Below are positions 1-6,123 of a stretch of 7,591 nt of DNA, in pieces. How positions within the stretch are numbered: position 1 is the first letter of the stretch; each line of letters opens with the position of its first letter. Below the pieces are notes generated by a model. That model had not been told where the DNA came from. It ran no database searches and worked only from the letters and a program-made list of their open reading frames with translations. This stretch comes from JBFWUM01 sp050247255. GTDB lineage: Bacteria > Acidobacteriota > Vicinamibacteria > Vicinamibacterales > UBA2999. Made by a program: the position numbers and the translations under genes. Where the stretch lies: contig JBFWUM010000095.1 in assembly GCA_050247255.1 (NCBI GenBank), positions 1 through 7,591 on the forward strand. Direction: 5' to 3'.

Positions 1-8
1 ATTCAGAC

Positions 9-14
9 AGGAGG
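9..14 (+). promoter_or_regulatory. Shine-Dalgarno of the pirin gene
   Basis: AGGAGG lies five bases upstream of the ATG at 20. This is a near-perfect ribosome binding site and fixes the pirin start. Only 19 bases of upstream sequence are in the window, so no promoter can be assessed. Confidence 0.85.
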
Positions 15-19
15 CTCCC

Positions 20-922
20 ATGTCGCTCAGACCCGTCACGCGCGTTGTGGAATCCGTTCCGACGATGGAAGGCGCCGGCGTGCGCCTCCGCCGCGGGTTC
101 GGCTTCGGGCAGACGCGTGACTTCGATCCGTTCCTGCTGTTCGACGACTTCCGCGGCGACCAGCCGGACGACTACCTTGCCGGCTTTCCGTGGCACCCGC
201 ACCGCGGGATCGAGACGATCACGTACGTGCTGGCAGGCAGCGTGGACCACGGCGACAGCCTCGGCAACCGCGGCTCGCTCGGCGCCGGCGACGTGCAGTG
301 GATGACGGCGGGCAGCGGCATCATGCATCAGGAGATGCCGAAGGGCGACGCGGCCGGGCGCATGCACGGCTTCCAGCTCTGGGCCAACCTGCCGCGATCG
401 CTGAAGATGACGCGGCCGCGCTACCAGGACGTGAAGGCGGCGGACATCCCCACCGTCACCGATGACGACGGCACGACCGCGCGGGTGGTCGTCGGCGAGT
501 TCTGGGGGAAGACGGGACCCGTCGAGGGCGTGGCCGCCGACCCGCGCTACCTGGACATCTCCGTGCCGCCCGGCCAGACGAAGCGGCTGAAGGTCGAGGT
601 GACACGGCATGCGTTCGCGTATGTGTTCGCCGGCTCCGGCGTGTTCAGGGGCGCCTCGAAGCCGCAGGGCGTGCTGACCGAGGCGACGGACGGGTCGGAT
701 ACCGTGCTTCGGGACACGGACGTCAGCAACCACTCGCTCGTGCTGTTCGACCGCGGCGACGAGGTGCTCGTGCAGGCGGGGGATCAGGGGATCCGGTTCC
801 TGCTCGTCTCGGGACAGCCGCTCGAAGAGCCGGTCGCCTGGCGGGGTCCGATCGTCATGAACACGGCCGAAGAGCTGCGGCAGGCGTTCGCCGAGCTCGG
901 CGCGGGCACGTTCATCCGCTGA
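20..922 (+). CDS. Pirin family protein (bicupin metalloprotein)
   Basis: This is a complete 300-residue pirin-family protein of usual length for bacterial pirins (about 230-300 residues). The N-terminal cupin (about residues 10-125) carries the family core HPHRGIETITYVL and the later GSGIMHQEMP segment. The four expected metal ligands are all present: His59, His61, His103 and Glu105. The C-terminal pirin domain spans about residues 175-285. Pirins are cytosolic iron-binding proteins; some bacterial members cleave quercetin as a 2,3-dioxygenase, others act as redox-linked regulators, and the natural substrate is usually unknown. The ATG at 20 has a strong Shine-Dalgarno. The gene stands alone on its strand and converges with the small xapX-like gene. 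Family assignment is secure; enzymatic activity is inference. Confidence 0.95.
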   Translation: MSLRPVTRVVESVPTMEGAGVRLRRGFGFGQTRDFDPFLLFDDFRGDQPDDYLAGFPWHPHRGIETITYVLAGSVDHGDSLGNRGSLGAGDVQWMTAGSGIMHQEMPKGDAAGRMHGFQLWANLPRSLKMTRPRYQDVKAADIPTVTDDDGTTARVVVGEFWGKTGPVEGVAADPRYLDISVPPGQTKRLKVEVTRHAFAYVFAGSGVFRGASKPQGVLTEATDGSDTVLRDTDVSNHSLVLFDRGDEVLVQAGDQGIRFLLVSGQPLEEPVAWRGPIVMNTAEELRQAFAELGAGTFIR

Positions 923-959
923 CGTCCACGCCGGGCCGGCTGCGGCGCGGCACGGTGCG

Positions 960-988
960 GGGAGGGTGTGCGCTCTGTGCGCCCTCCC
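960..988. terminator. GC-rich hairpin between convergent pirin and xapX-like genes
   Basis: GGGAGGG at 960-966 is perfectly complementary to CCCTCCC at 982-988. On the plus strand the pairing extends inward through three G-U wobbles to 971/977, leaving a loop of about five bases. The hairpin starts 38 bases after the pirin stop and ends 14 bases beyond the end of the opposing XapX gene. No T-tract follows on either strand, so it is not a textbook intrinsic terminator. It could still halt transcription or protect the 3' ends of converging transcripts. The rest of the 923-1002 gap shows only GC-rich sequence. Confidence 0.4.
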
Positions 989-1002
989 GCATCGCGCTCC
1001 GG

Positions 1003-1197
1003 CTACCGGCGCGTCTCCGCGCTCGACGCGCCGGCCTGCCGGGCGGCGAGCACCTTGTCCGCGGCGATGTAGCCCGCCGTGATCGACAGGATCAGCAGCA
1101 CGCCGACGATCGTCGGCGGACTCGGCACCGGGATGTCGAACCACCGGCACCCGGCGCCAATCGCCAGCCCAATCAGCAGACTGATCGCAATCTTCAT
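1003..1197 (-). CDS. XapX domain (DUF1427) small membrane protein
   Basis: This encodes a 64-residue protein beginning MKIAISLLIG. It has two hydrophobic segments (about residues 3-18 and 28-46) joined by a short link containing Pro-Ser-Pro-Pro, the pattern typical of XapX/DUF1427 proteins. A short charged, Ala-rich tail follows. It should be an inner-membrane protein of two helices; the biochemical role of the family is unknown. I chose the ATG at 1197 because GGAGG lies five bases upstream. The in-frame GTG at 1209 would place that Shine-Dalgarno inside the coding region. The gene starts 18 bases after the antitoxin stop on the same strand, so it is probably transcribed with the toxin-antitoxin pair. 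It converges with pirin across a hairpin. Family call is by motif recognition only. Confidence 0.8.
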   Translation of the reverse strand: MKIAISLLIGLAIGAGCRWFDIPVPSPPTIVGVLLILSITAGYIAADKVLAARQAGASSAETRR

Positions 1198-1202
1198 CGT
1201 GG

Positions 1203-1207
1203 CCTCC
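1203..1207 (-). promoter_or_regulatory. Shine-Dalgarno of the XapX gene, deciding its start
   Basis: On the minus strand GGAGG sits five bases before the ATG at 1197. This supports that ATG over the GTG at 1209, which overlaps the site. Confidence 0.75.
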
Positions 1208-1215
1208 ACCGGCTC

Positions 1216-1482
1216 CTAGATTTCCTTCAGACGGCCGGCCGCGTACTTGTGGAGCAGGCTGGAGATCAGCGTCTGATACGGCAGGCCCTCGGCAAGCGCC
1301 CGCTTCTTCAGTTCACTGAGGTCCTTGCTCGACAGCCGGATGTTGAGCCGGCGGTCCTTCTGGAACGTGGCCTTCGCGTACCGCGCGTAGCGGGCGCGCT
1401 CGCGCGCGCCTCCCCGCGTCGACGCCCACTCCCCACGCTCGAAGGACTCGACCAGATCCTTCTCCTCCGAATCAAGTTTCAT
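1216..1482 (-). CDS. CopG/BrnA-type antitoxin
   Basis: This is an 88-residue protein beginning MKLDSEEKDL with a charged N-terminal half, probably the toxin-binding part. The C-terminal half has the ribbon-helix-helix pattern: a basic strand (RRLNIRLS), a first helix (KDLSELKKRALAEG), then a second helix starting PYQTLISSLLHKY. This matches the CopG-like antitoxins that accompany BrnT/DUF497 toxins (COG5304-type). Such antitoxins neutralise the toxin directly and repress their own promoter by binding palindromic DNA. I prefer the ATG at 1482, since GGGAG lies six bases upstream. An ATG at 1488 (MAMKLD) directly abuts the Shine-Dalgarno and is less likely. The start overlaps the toxin's end by 11 bases, indicating translational coupling. 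The toxin-first order is usual for this family. The best candidate operator is the palindrome at 1783-1805. Confidence 0.88.
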   Translation of the reverse strand: MKLDSEEKDLVESFERGEWASTRGGARERARYARYAKATFQKDRRLNIRLSSKDLSELKKRALAEGLPYQTLISSLLHKYAAGRLKEI

Positions 1483-1765
1483 CGCCATCTCCCTCGATTC
1501 CCAGGTACATCCTGGTGGCCTTCCGGCTCGGGATGATCGTCTTCAGGAACACCGACTGTTCATCCTCCACGAACGGAACCAGGAACACGTATCGGTCCCG
1601 GCGCACCACGAAGACCCGCTGCCCCGGATAGCGGGTGGCATTCGGATGGGCGATGACGTCGAGCAGGTCGCCATGCTCGATGTGGAACACGATGTCCTCG
1701 AATCCGACCTCGCGCTCCGCCCGCAACCGGGCGTTCTTGGCCTCGTCCCAGGCGAAGAACTTCAC
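1472..1765 (-). CDS. BrnT/DUF497-type toxin
   Basis: This is a 97-residue protein of the size usual for BrnT-like toxins (about 90-100). It opens with the family signature FAWDEAKN and continues with a helix leading into GFEDIVFHIE. Alternating strands follow (RVFVVRRDRYVFLVPFVEDE), and it ends FLKTIIPSRKATRMYL. It belongs to the DUF497 branch that has LVPFVEDE and TIIPSRKAT. BrnT toxins adopt an RNase-like fold and inhibit growth, probably by RNA cleavage; activity here is inferred from family. I chose the GTG at 1765 because homology begins immediately there. An in-frame TTG at 1807 would add 14 residues encoded by the palindrome and lacks a credible ribosome site. No strong Shine-Dalgarno precedes 1765; instead TAGGCT ends seven bases upstream, which would suit a leaderless mRNA. 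The 3' end overlaps the antitoxin start. Confidence 0.86.
   Translation of the reverse strand: MKFFAWDEAKNARLRAEREVGFEDIVFHIEHGDLLDVIAHPNATRYPGQRVFVVRRDRYVFLVPFVEDEQSVFLKTIIPSRKATRMYLGIEGDGDET
1489..1493 (-). promoter_or_regulatory. Shine-Dalgarno of the antitoxin gene
   Basis: On the minus strand GGGAG lies inside the last codons of the toxin gene. It is six bases from the ATG at 1482 and directly abuts the ATG at 1488. The spacing favours the downstream ATG, and the location supports coupled translation of toxin and antitoxin. Confidence 0.6.
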
Positions 1766-1772
1766 TGCGGTC

Positions 1773-1778
1773 AGCCTA
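1773..1778 (-). promoter_or_regulatory. Candidate -10 box (TAGGCT) of the toxin-antitoxin operon
   Basis: On the minus strand TAGGCT fits the TANNNT consensus. It ends seven bases before the GTG at 1765, the spacing seen when transcription begins at the start codon (leaderless mRNA). I see no good -35 hexamer at about 17 bp upstream; the palindrome occupies that place. It could alternatively act as a weak ribosome site (AGG). Confidence 0.35.
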
Positions 1779-1814
1779 CCACGCGTGTGCCCATCAGGCA
1801 CACGCAAAATCGGG

Positions 1815-1820
1815 TAGGCT
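1815..1820 (+). promoter_or_regulatory. Candidate -10 box (TAGGCT) of the PQQ dehydrogenase gene
   Basis: This is the same hexamer as on the opposite strand, ending six bases before the GTG at 1827, as in leaderless TANNNT promoters. The -35 position has no clear match because the inner palindrome lies there. Confidence 0.35.
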
Positions 1821-1826
1821 TCACCT

Positions 1827-3911
1827 GTGCGTCAGGACATGTCACGCGGGTGGCGGGCGGCCGTGCTGGGCGAGATCGCGCTGCTCGCGATGCTGGGGCT
1901 GGCAGCCGAGGCACGCGCGCAGCAGGGGACGACACGCGGCGAGTGGCGGCACTTCGGTGGCGACGCCGGCGGCACGAAGTACGCGCCGCTCGACGAGATC
2001 ACGCCGGAGAACTTCTCGTCGCTGAAGGTCGCGTGGCGCTTCCGGACCGAGAACTTCGGTGCGAAGCCGGAATACAACCTCGAAGCCACACCGCTCATGG
2101 TGGGCGGCGTGCTCTACACGACCGTCGGCCTCAGCCGCCAGGTCGTGGCCTTCGACGCCATCACCGGCGAAACCCGCTGGACGTTCCGCTTCGACGAGGG
2201 TGCGCGCGGCCGGCGCGCGCCGCGGCTCAACCACCGGGGCCTCGCGTACTGGACCGACCGGCGTGGCGACGACCGCGTGATCTACATCACGCCCGGCTAC
2301 CAGCTCATCGCGCTTGACGCGAAGACCGGCCGGATCATCCCATCGTTCGGCACGAAGGGCGTCGTGGATCTGCTCGACGGCCTGGACCAGCCTCGCCCGA
2401 AGGACGGCCTGATGGGCTCCACCTCCCCGCCGATGATCGTCGGCAACATCGCCGTGGTCGGCACGGCGATGCCGTCGGCCGCGCCGACGCGGGAGAACCC
2501 GGCCGCGCATGTCCGCGGCTACGACGTCCGAACCGGCCGACGCGTGTGGATCTTCCACACGATTCCACAGCCCGGCGAGTTCGGCTACGAGACGTGGCTG
2601 AAGGACTCGGCCGCCTATACCGGCAACGCCGGCGTGTGGACGCCGATGAGCGCCGACGAGGATCTCGGCTACGTGTATCTCCCCGTCGAGACGGCGACCA
2701 ACGACACCTACGGCGGGCATCGCCCCGGCGACAACCTGTTCGCGACGAGCCTCGTCTGCCTCGACGCGCGCACCGGCAAGCGCGTCTGGCACTTCCAGCT
2801 CGTGCATCACGACATCTGGGACTTCGACACCGTGGCGCCGCCCGTTCTGCTCGACGTGACGGTGAACGGCCGGCCCATCAAGGCCGTCGCGCAGGTCACG
2901 AAGCAGGCGTTCACGTACGTGTTCGACCGCGTCACGGGCGTGCCCGTCTGGCCGATCGAGGAGCGCCCGGTTCCGCAGTCGACGGTGCCCGGCGAGCAGA
3001 GCGCGAAGACGCAGCCGTTCCCCACGAAGCCGGCGGCGTTCGACCGGCAGGGCGTCGGGCCGGACGACGTGATCGACTTCACGCCGGCGCTGAAGGCCGA
3101 AGCGCTGAAGATGCTCGGCGACTACACCGTCGGGCCGCTCTACACCCCGCCGAGCCTCGCCGGCGCGAACGGCAAGAAGGGCACGCTCCACCTGCCGAAC
3201 TCCACGGGCGGCGCGAACTGGCAGGGCGGCGTGGCCGACCCGGAGACCGGCCTGCTCTACGTCTCGTCACACACGCTCGCGCGCGTCTACGCCGTGACGA
3301 AGGAGACGGCGACCGCCGGGCAGGTGCCCACGCAGACGCCGTCGACGCCCGCACAGGCCACCGCGCCGCCGTCGGCCTCCCCCGCACCGGCCCCGGCCCC
3401 GAGACGGATGGCGCAAGCCAGGCTGACCGTGCGGTCGCCGGATGGCGACGGTGTCAGCAACCAGCCGCTGACGCTGCCCGTGCTCGGGCCGCAGGGGCTG
3501 CCGCTCATCAAGCCGCCCTACGGACGCATCACGGCGATCGACCTGAACACCGGCGAGCATGTCTGGATGACGCCGCTCGGCACGACGCCGGAGTGGATCG
3601 CAAAGCACCCGGCGCTCACCGGCGTCACGCTGCCGAACACGGGACGCTGGGATCACGCCGGCATGCTGGTCACGAAGACGCTGCTCATGGCCGGCGAGGG
3701 GTCCGGCCTCTACGCCGTGCCGCCGGGCTCCGGCGGGCCGATGTTCCGCGCGTACGACAAGCGCACGGGGCGGATCGTCGGCGAGGTGAAGCTGCCGGCG
3801 AACCAGAGCGGCATGCCGATGACCTACATGGCCGGCGGCAGGCAGTACGTCGTCGTCCCGGTCGGCGCGCCCGGCGTCCCCGGCGAGTTCGTCGCGCTCA
3901 CGCTGCCGTAG
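1827..3911 (+). CDS. PQQ-dependent dehydrogenase (secreted quinoprotein, glucose/alcohol dehydrogenase-like)
   Basis: This is a 694-residue quinoprotein. An N-terminal signal peptide (hydrophobic AAVLGEIALLAMLGLA, then AEARA before QQG) implies export to the periplasm. The eight-bladed propeller begins at WRHFGGDAGGTKYAPLDEI. Family features include GSTSPP (residues 197-202), YLPVETATND (284-293) with a downstream GGHRPGDNLFA, WHFQLVHHDIWDFD (ending at 334), and the QAFTYVFDR and PVWPIEERPVP segments. These resemble the membrane glucose dehydrogenase-type PQQ propeller, which oxidises a sugar or alcohol and passes electrons to the respiratory chain. There is no CXXCH haem motif and no N-terminal multi-helix anchor, so the electron acceptor must be separate. 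A Pro/Ala/Thr-rich stretch (about 495-527) interrupts the propeller. The start could be the GTG at 1827 or the ATG at 1839; both keep the signal peptide. No PQQ synthesis genes are nearby. Substrate is unknown. Confidence 0.92.
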   Translation: MRQDMSRGWRAAVLGEIALLAMLGLAAEARAQQGTTRGEWRHFGGDAGGTKYAPLDEITPENFSSLKVAWRFRTENFGAKPEYNLEATPLMVGGVLYTTVGLSRQVVAFDAITGETRWTFRFDEGARGRRAPRLNHRGLAYWTDRRGDDRVIYITPGYQLIALDAKTGRIIPSFGTKGVVDLLDGLDQPRPKDGLMGSTSPPMIVGNIAVVGTAMPSAAPTRENPAAHVRGYDVRTGRRVWIFHTIPQPGEFGYETWLKDSAAYTGNAGVWTPMSADEDLGYVYLPVETATNDTYGGHRPGDNLFATSLVCLDARTGKRVWHFQLVHHDIWDFDTVAPPVLLDVTVNGRPIKAVAQVTKQAFTYVFDRVTGVPVWPIEERPVPQSTVPGEQSAKTQPFPTKPAAFDRQGVGPDDVIDFTPALKAEALKMLGDYTVGPLYTPPSLAGANGKKGTLHLPNSTGGANWQGGVADPETGLLYVSSHTLARVYAVTKETATAGQVPTQTPSTPAQATAPPSASPAPAPAPRRMAQARLTVRSPDGDGVSNQPLTLPVLGPQGLPLIKPPYGRITAIDLNTGEHVWMTPLGTTPEWIAKHPALTGVTLPNTGRWDHAGMLVTKTLLMAGEGSGLYAVPPGSGGPMFRAYDKRTGRIVGEVKLPANQSGMPMTYMAGGRQYVVVPVGAPGVPGEFVALTLP

Positions 3912-3955
3912 CCGGCCGCCGGACACTCCGCATGAGCGGGTCCTGTCGCCGAACA

Positions 3956-4001
3956 GCCCCATGTCATGCTCGCCCTCATCGGGCTGCGCGTGACATGGGG
4001 C
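3956..4001. repeat. 11-bp inverted repeat (hairpin) in the convergent dehydrogenase/asnB gap
   Basis: GCCCCATGTCA (3956-3966) and TGACATGGGGC (3991-4001) are perfect inverted repeats separated by 24 bases. Inside that loop GCCC (3972-3975) and GGGC (3981-3984) can form an inner 4-bp stem around TCATC. The element starts 45 bases after the dehydrogenase stop and ends 75 bases beyond the asnB stop. It may act as a bidirectional transcription end or mRNA 3'-end stabiliser, or be a member of a dispersed palindromic repeat family. No T-tract follows on either strand. The rest of 3912-4076 shows no gene. Confidence 0.5.
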
Positions 4002-4076
4002 ACCCCGTTCGGCGCCACCCGCACGTGGCTCCGCACCGGCTGGGCAGCGGTCCGTTCAGAGCACGCCGCGGAACGT

Positions 4077-6026
4077 CTACGTGCGAGGGGGCGCGAAGGT
4101 CAGGGGCTGGAGGTCGGCCCCGTCCTGCTCAGCGAGCGGGGGCGGCGAGGCGACGCGCTGCTCGAACCAGCAGACCAGCACCATCAGGCCCCAGATCTCC
4201 GGCCCGATCGTGCGCCGGCCCGACGCGTGATCCTCGACCGCGCGCTGCACCGCGGCGTCATCCAGCACGCCGAGCGCGCGGACGCGGTCGCGGTCGAGCA
4301 CGCGGCGCATCACGTCCCGGCCTGACGTGCGCAGCCAGTGATGCAGCGGCACGCTGAAGCCCCGCTTCGGCGCGCGCGCGTGGTCCTCGCCGAAATGCCG
4401 CGCCACCAGCCGGCGCAGCAGCACCTTCGTGTTCGAGCGACCGGTCGTCTTCCACCGGTCCGGCAGCCCGAGCGCGAACGCCGCGAGCTGCCGGTCGAGG
4501 AACGGCGCGCGGCTCTCGAGGCCGTGCGCCATCGTGGCGCGGTCGACCTTCGCGAGGATGTCGTTCGGCAGGTACTCCGCGATGTCGGCGTGCTGCAGGT
4601 CGCGCAGCGAGGGTGACGGAGGCACGCCCGCGGCGACCGTCGCGATGGCGGCCAGCGCCGCCCGCTTCGCGTCCGCGCCGGTCACGAGACCCGCGGCATC
4701 GCGCGGCACCCAGCCCCCGCCCCAGGTGAAGTGGGCTTCCGGCGTCGGGAGCGCGACGGCGCGCAGGAACCGGCGCAGCTTGTCGTCGGCACCGGCCGAG
4801 ACGGACGGACGCACGGGCACCGCGTCCGCCATCCGGCCCGCGAGGGCCCGCAGCGGCCCCGGCAGCAGCGCGGTGATCTGACGGTGCAGCGCGGTCGTGC
4901 CGTACGAGAGATACCCCCCGAACAGCTCGTCGCCGCCGTCGCCGCTGAGCACGACCTTGACGCGTCGCGCCGCCGCCTCCGCGACGCTCCACACCGCGGC
5001 CGCGGACGCGTCCGCCAGCGGGTCGTCGAGATGCGCCGCCAGCGCCTCCACGCGCAGCAACGCGCCGGCATCGAGCGGCACCCGCACCAGCTCCACGCCG
5101 ACGGCATCCGCGACGTGCTGGGCGCGGGTCCCTTCCGAGAAGGCGGCTTCCTCGTAGTCCACGCAGAAGGCCGCCGCCAGGTGTCCCTGCCGCGCCGCGC
5201 TCTCGGCCACGAGCGCCGAGTCGACGCCGCCTGAGAGGAACAGCCCGACCGGCACGTCACTGCGGAGCGTCAGCGCCACGCCGTGGTCGAGCCGCGCCTG
5301 CAGCGCGTCGAGGGCGTCGCCGTCCGCGGCCGGCGGTCGGCCCGCGGGCACATCCGCGGCGCGCCAGTACGTCTGCTGCTCCACCGTGCCGTCGGCCCGA
5401 TACCGCCGCCACGTCGCCGGTGGCAGCCGCTCGACGCCCCGCAGCATCGTGTGCGTGCCCGGCACGTAGTTGAGGCACAGGAAGCCGCCGAGCGCGTCGA
5501 GGTCGAGCGCGGCCCCGGCCGACCCGAGCGCGCTGAGCGGCGCCATCTCGGACGCGAACGCCACGCGGCCCGGCGTGGCGGCCACGAGCAGCGGCTTCTC
5601 GCCGAACCGATCGCGCGCCAGATACAGCTCGCGCGTCACCCGGTCCCAGGCCGCGATGGCAAACATGCCGTCGAGGTGGCTGACGACGTCCGCCCCCCAG
5701 ACGCGGTAGCCCTCGACGAGCGCTTCGGTGTCGGACGACGTGCGGAAGCGGACGCCTTCGGCGGCGAGCTCGTCGCGCAGTTCCCGGTAGTTGTAGATCT
5801 CGCCGTTCAGGAGCAGCACGACGCGGCCGTCGCCGCTCGCCATCGGCTGGAGCCCGCCCGCGATGTCGATGATGGCCAGCCGCCGGTGGCCGAAGAACAC
5901 GCCGGACTCGGCCCAGTACGCGCCCCCGTCGGGTCCGCGGTGCCGGAGCAGGTTGGTGGCGGCGGCGAGCCGCGCCGTGTCGAGCGACCCGCCGCGCCAG
6001 TCAGCGGCGCCGAGAATCCCGCACAC
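4077..6026 (-). CDS. asnB: Asparagine synthetase (glutamine-hydrolysing), AsnB type
   Basis: This is a complete 649-residue class II glutamine amidotransferase plus synthetase. Cys2, exposed after loss of the start Met, is the glutaminase nucleophile, so the GTG at 6026 is the only sensible start. The N-terminal domain shows RGPD (30-33), GHRRL with Arg49, NGEIYNY with Asn74, and SSDTE with Asp99. The synthetase domain shows the ATP pyrophosphatase loop SGGVDS (265-270), SGDGGDE (361-367), YLPNDILAKVDR (485-496), SRAPFLD (505-511) and RGFSVP (555-560). All key residues for coupling glutamine hydrolysis to ATP-dependent amidation of aspartate are intact. At 649 residues it is longer than the enterobacterial enzyme, as in the exopolysaccharide-linked and Bacillus-type AsnB proteins. 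Some of those amidate other substrates, such as cell-wall or glycan groups, so asparagine synthesis is likely but not certain. It lies 97 bases after a receptor gene on the same strand. Confidence 0.93.
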   Translation of the reverse strand: MCGILGAADWRGGSLDTARLAAATNLLRHRGPDGGAYWAESGVFFGHRRLAIIDIAGGLQPMASGDGRVVLLLNGEIYNYRELRDELAAEGVRFRTSSDTEALVEGYRVWGADVVSHLDGMFAIAAWDRVTRELYLARDRFGEKPLLVAATPGRVAFASEMAPLSALGSAGAALDLDALGGFLCLNYVPGTHTMLRGVERLPPATWRRYRADGTVEQQTYWRAADVPAGRPPAADGDALDALQARLDHGVALTLRSDVPVGLFLSGGVDSALVAESAARQGHLAAAFCVDYEEAAFSEGTRAQHVADAVGVELVRVPLDAGALLRVEALAAHLDDPLADASAAAVWSVAEAAARRVKVVLSGDGGDELFGGYLSYGTTALHRQITALLPGPLRALAGRMADAVPVRPSVSAGADDKLRRFLRAVALPTPEAHFTWGGGWVPRDAAGLVTGADAKRAALAAIATVAAGVPPSPSLRDLQHADIAEYLPNDILAKVDRATMAHGLESRAPFLDRQLAAFALGLPDRWKTTGRSNTKVLLRRLVARHFGEDHARAPKRGFSVPLHHWLRTSGRDVMRRVLDRDRVRALGVLDDAAVQRAVEDHASGRRTIGPEIWGLMVLVCWFEQRVASPPPLAEQDGADLQPLTFAPPRT

Positions 6027-6123
6027 CGCTAAGCGACTCCGGCGGAGAAGTCACGCATCCGCCCCAACGATATCCCGGGACGGCGAAGCGAGGCGACATT
6101 CCCCGCAGGAGCGCTTCAGACGA

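Larger units (their letters stand above)
1773..1820. promoter_or_regulatory. Nested 48-bp inverted repeat between divergent genes (putative shared operator)
   Basis: Inner arms GCGTGTGCC (1783-1791) and GGCACACGC (1797-1805) are perfect 9-bp inverted repeats around CATCA. Outer arms AGCCTACC (1773-1780) and GGTAGGCT (1813-1820) are perfect 8-bp inverted repeats. The outer repeat lies 7 bases from the toxin GTG and 6 bases from the PQQ dehydrogenase GTG. The inner palindrome covers about -18 to -40 relative to the toxin start and -22 to -44 relative to the dehydrogenase start. This is a sensible place for a repressor such as the ribbon-helix-helix antitoxin. No T-tract follows on either strand, so a terminator is unlikely. 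Repeat structure is seen directly; operator function is inference. Confidence 0.6.

Noticed and set aside
955..1536. A 193-codon plus-strand frame over the XapX and antitoxin genes
   Set aside because: Low-complexity Arg-rich translation opposite two recognisable small genes with good ribosome sites.
1783..1805. Palindrome as an intrinsic terminator
   Set aside because: It lies between two divergent starts rather than after a gene, and no T-tract follows on either strand (only AAAAT on the plus side). An operator reading fits better.
1842..3191. A 449-codon open frame antisense to the PQQ dehydrogenase
   Set aside because: Arg/Val/Glu-rich antisense composition with no domain; it mirrors the codon bias of the real gene on the other strand.
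2546..4357. A 603-codon open frame on the plus strand crossing the dehydrogenase, the convergent gap and the end of asnB
   Set aside because: The translation is an Arg/Ala/Gly-rich shadow typical of GC-rich genomes. It overlaps two well-supported genes and shows no recognisable domain.
5283..6032. A 249-codon plus-strand frame opposite the asnB N-terminal half
   Set aside because: Antisense shadow; the asnB frame contains every catalytic motif of a known family.
6027..6123. Promoter for asnB in the 97-base gap after the receptor gene
   Set aside because: No convincing -35/-10 pair could be read, so asnB may have its own promoter or be read through from the receptor gene. I did not annotate one.
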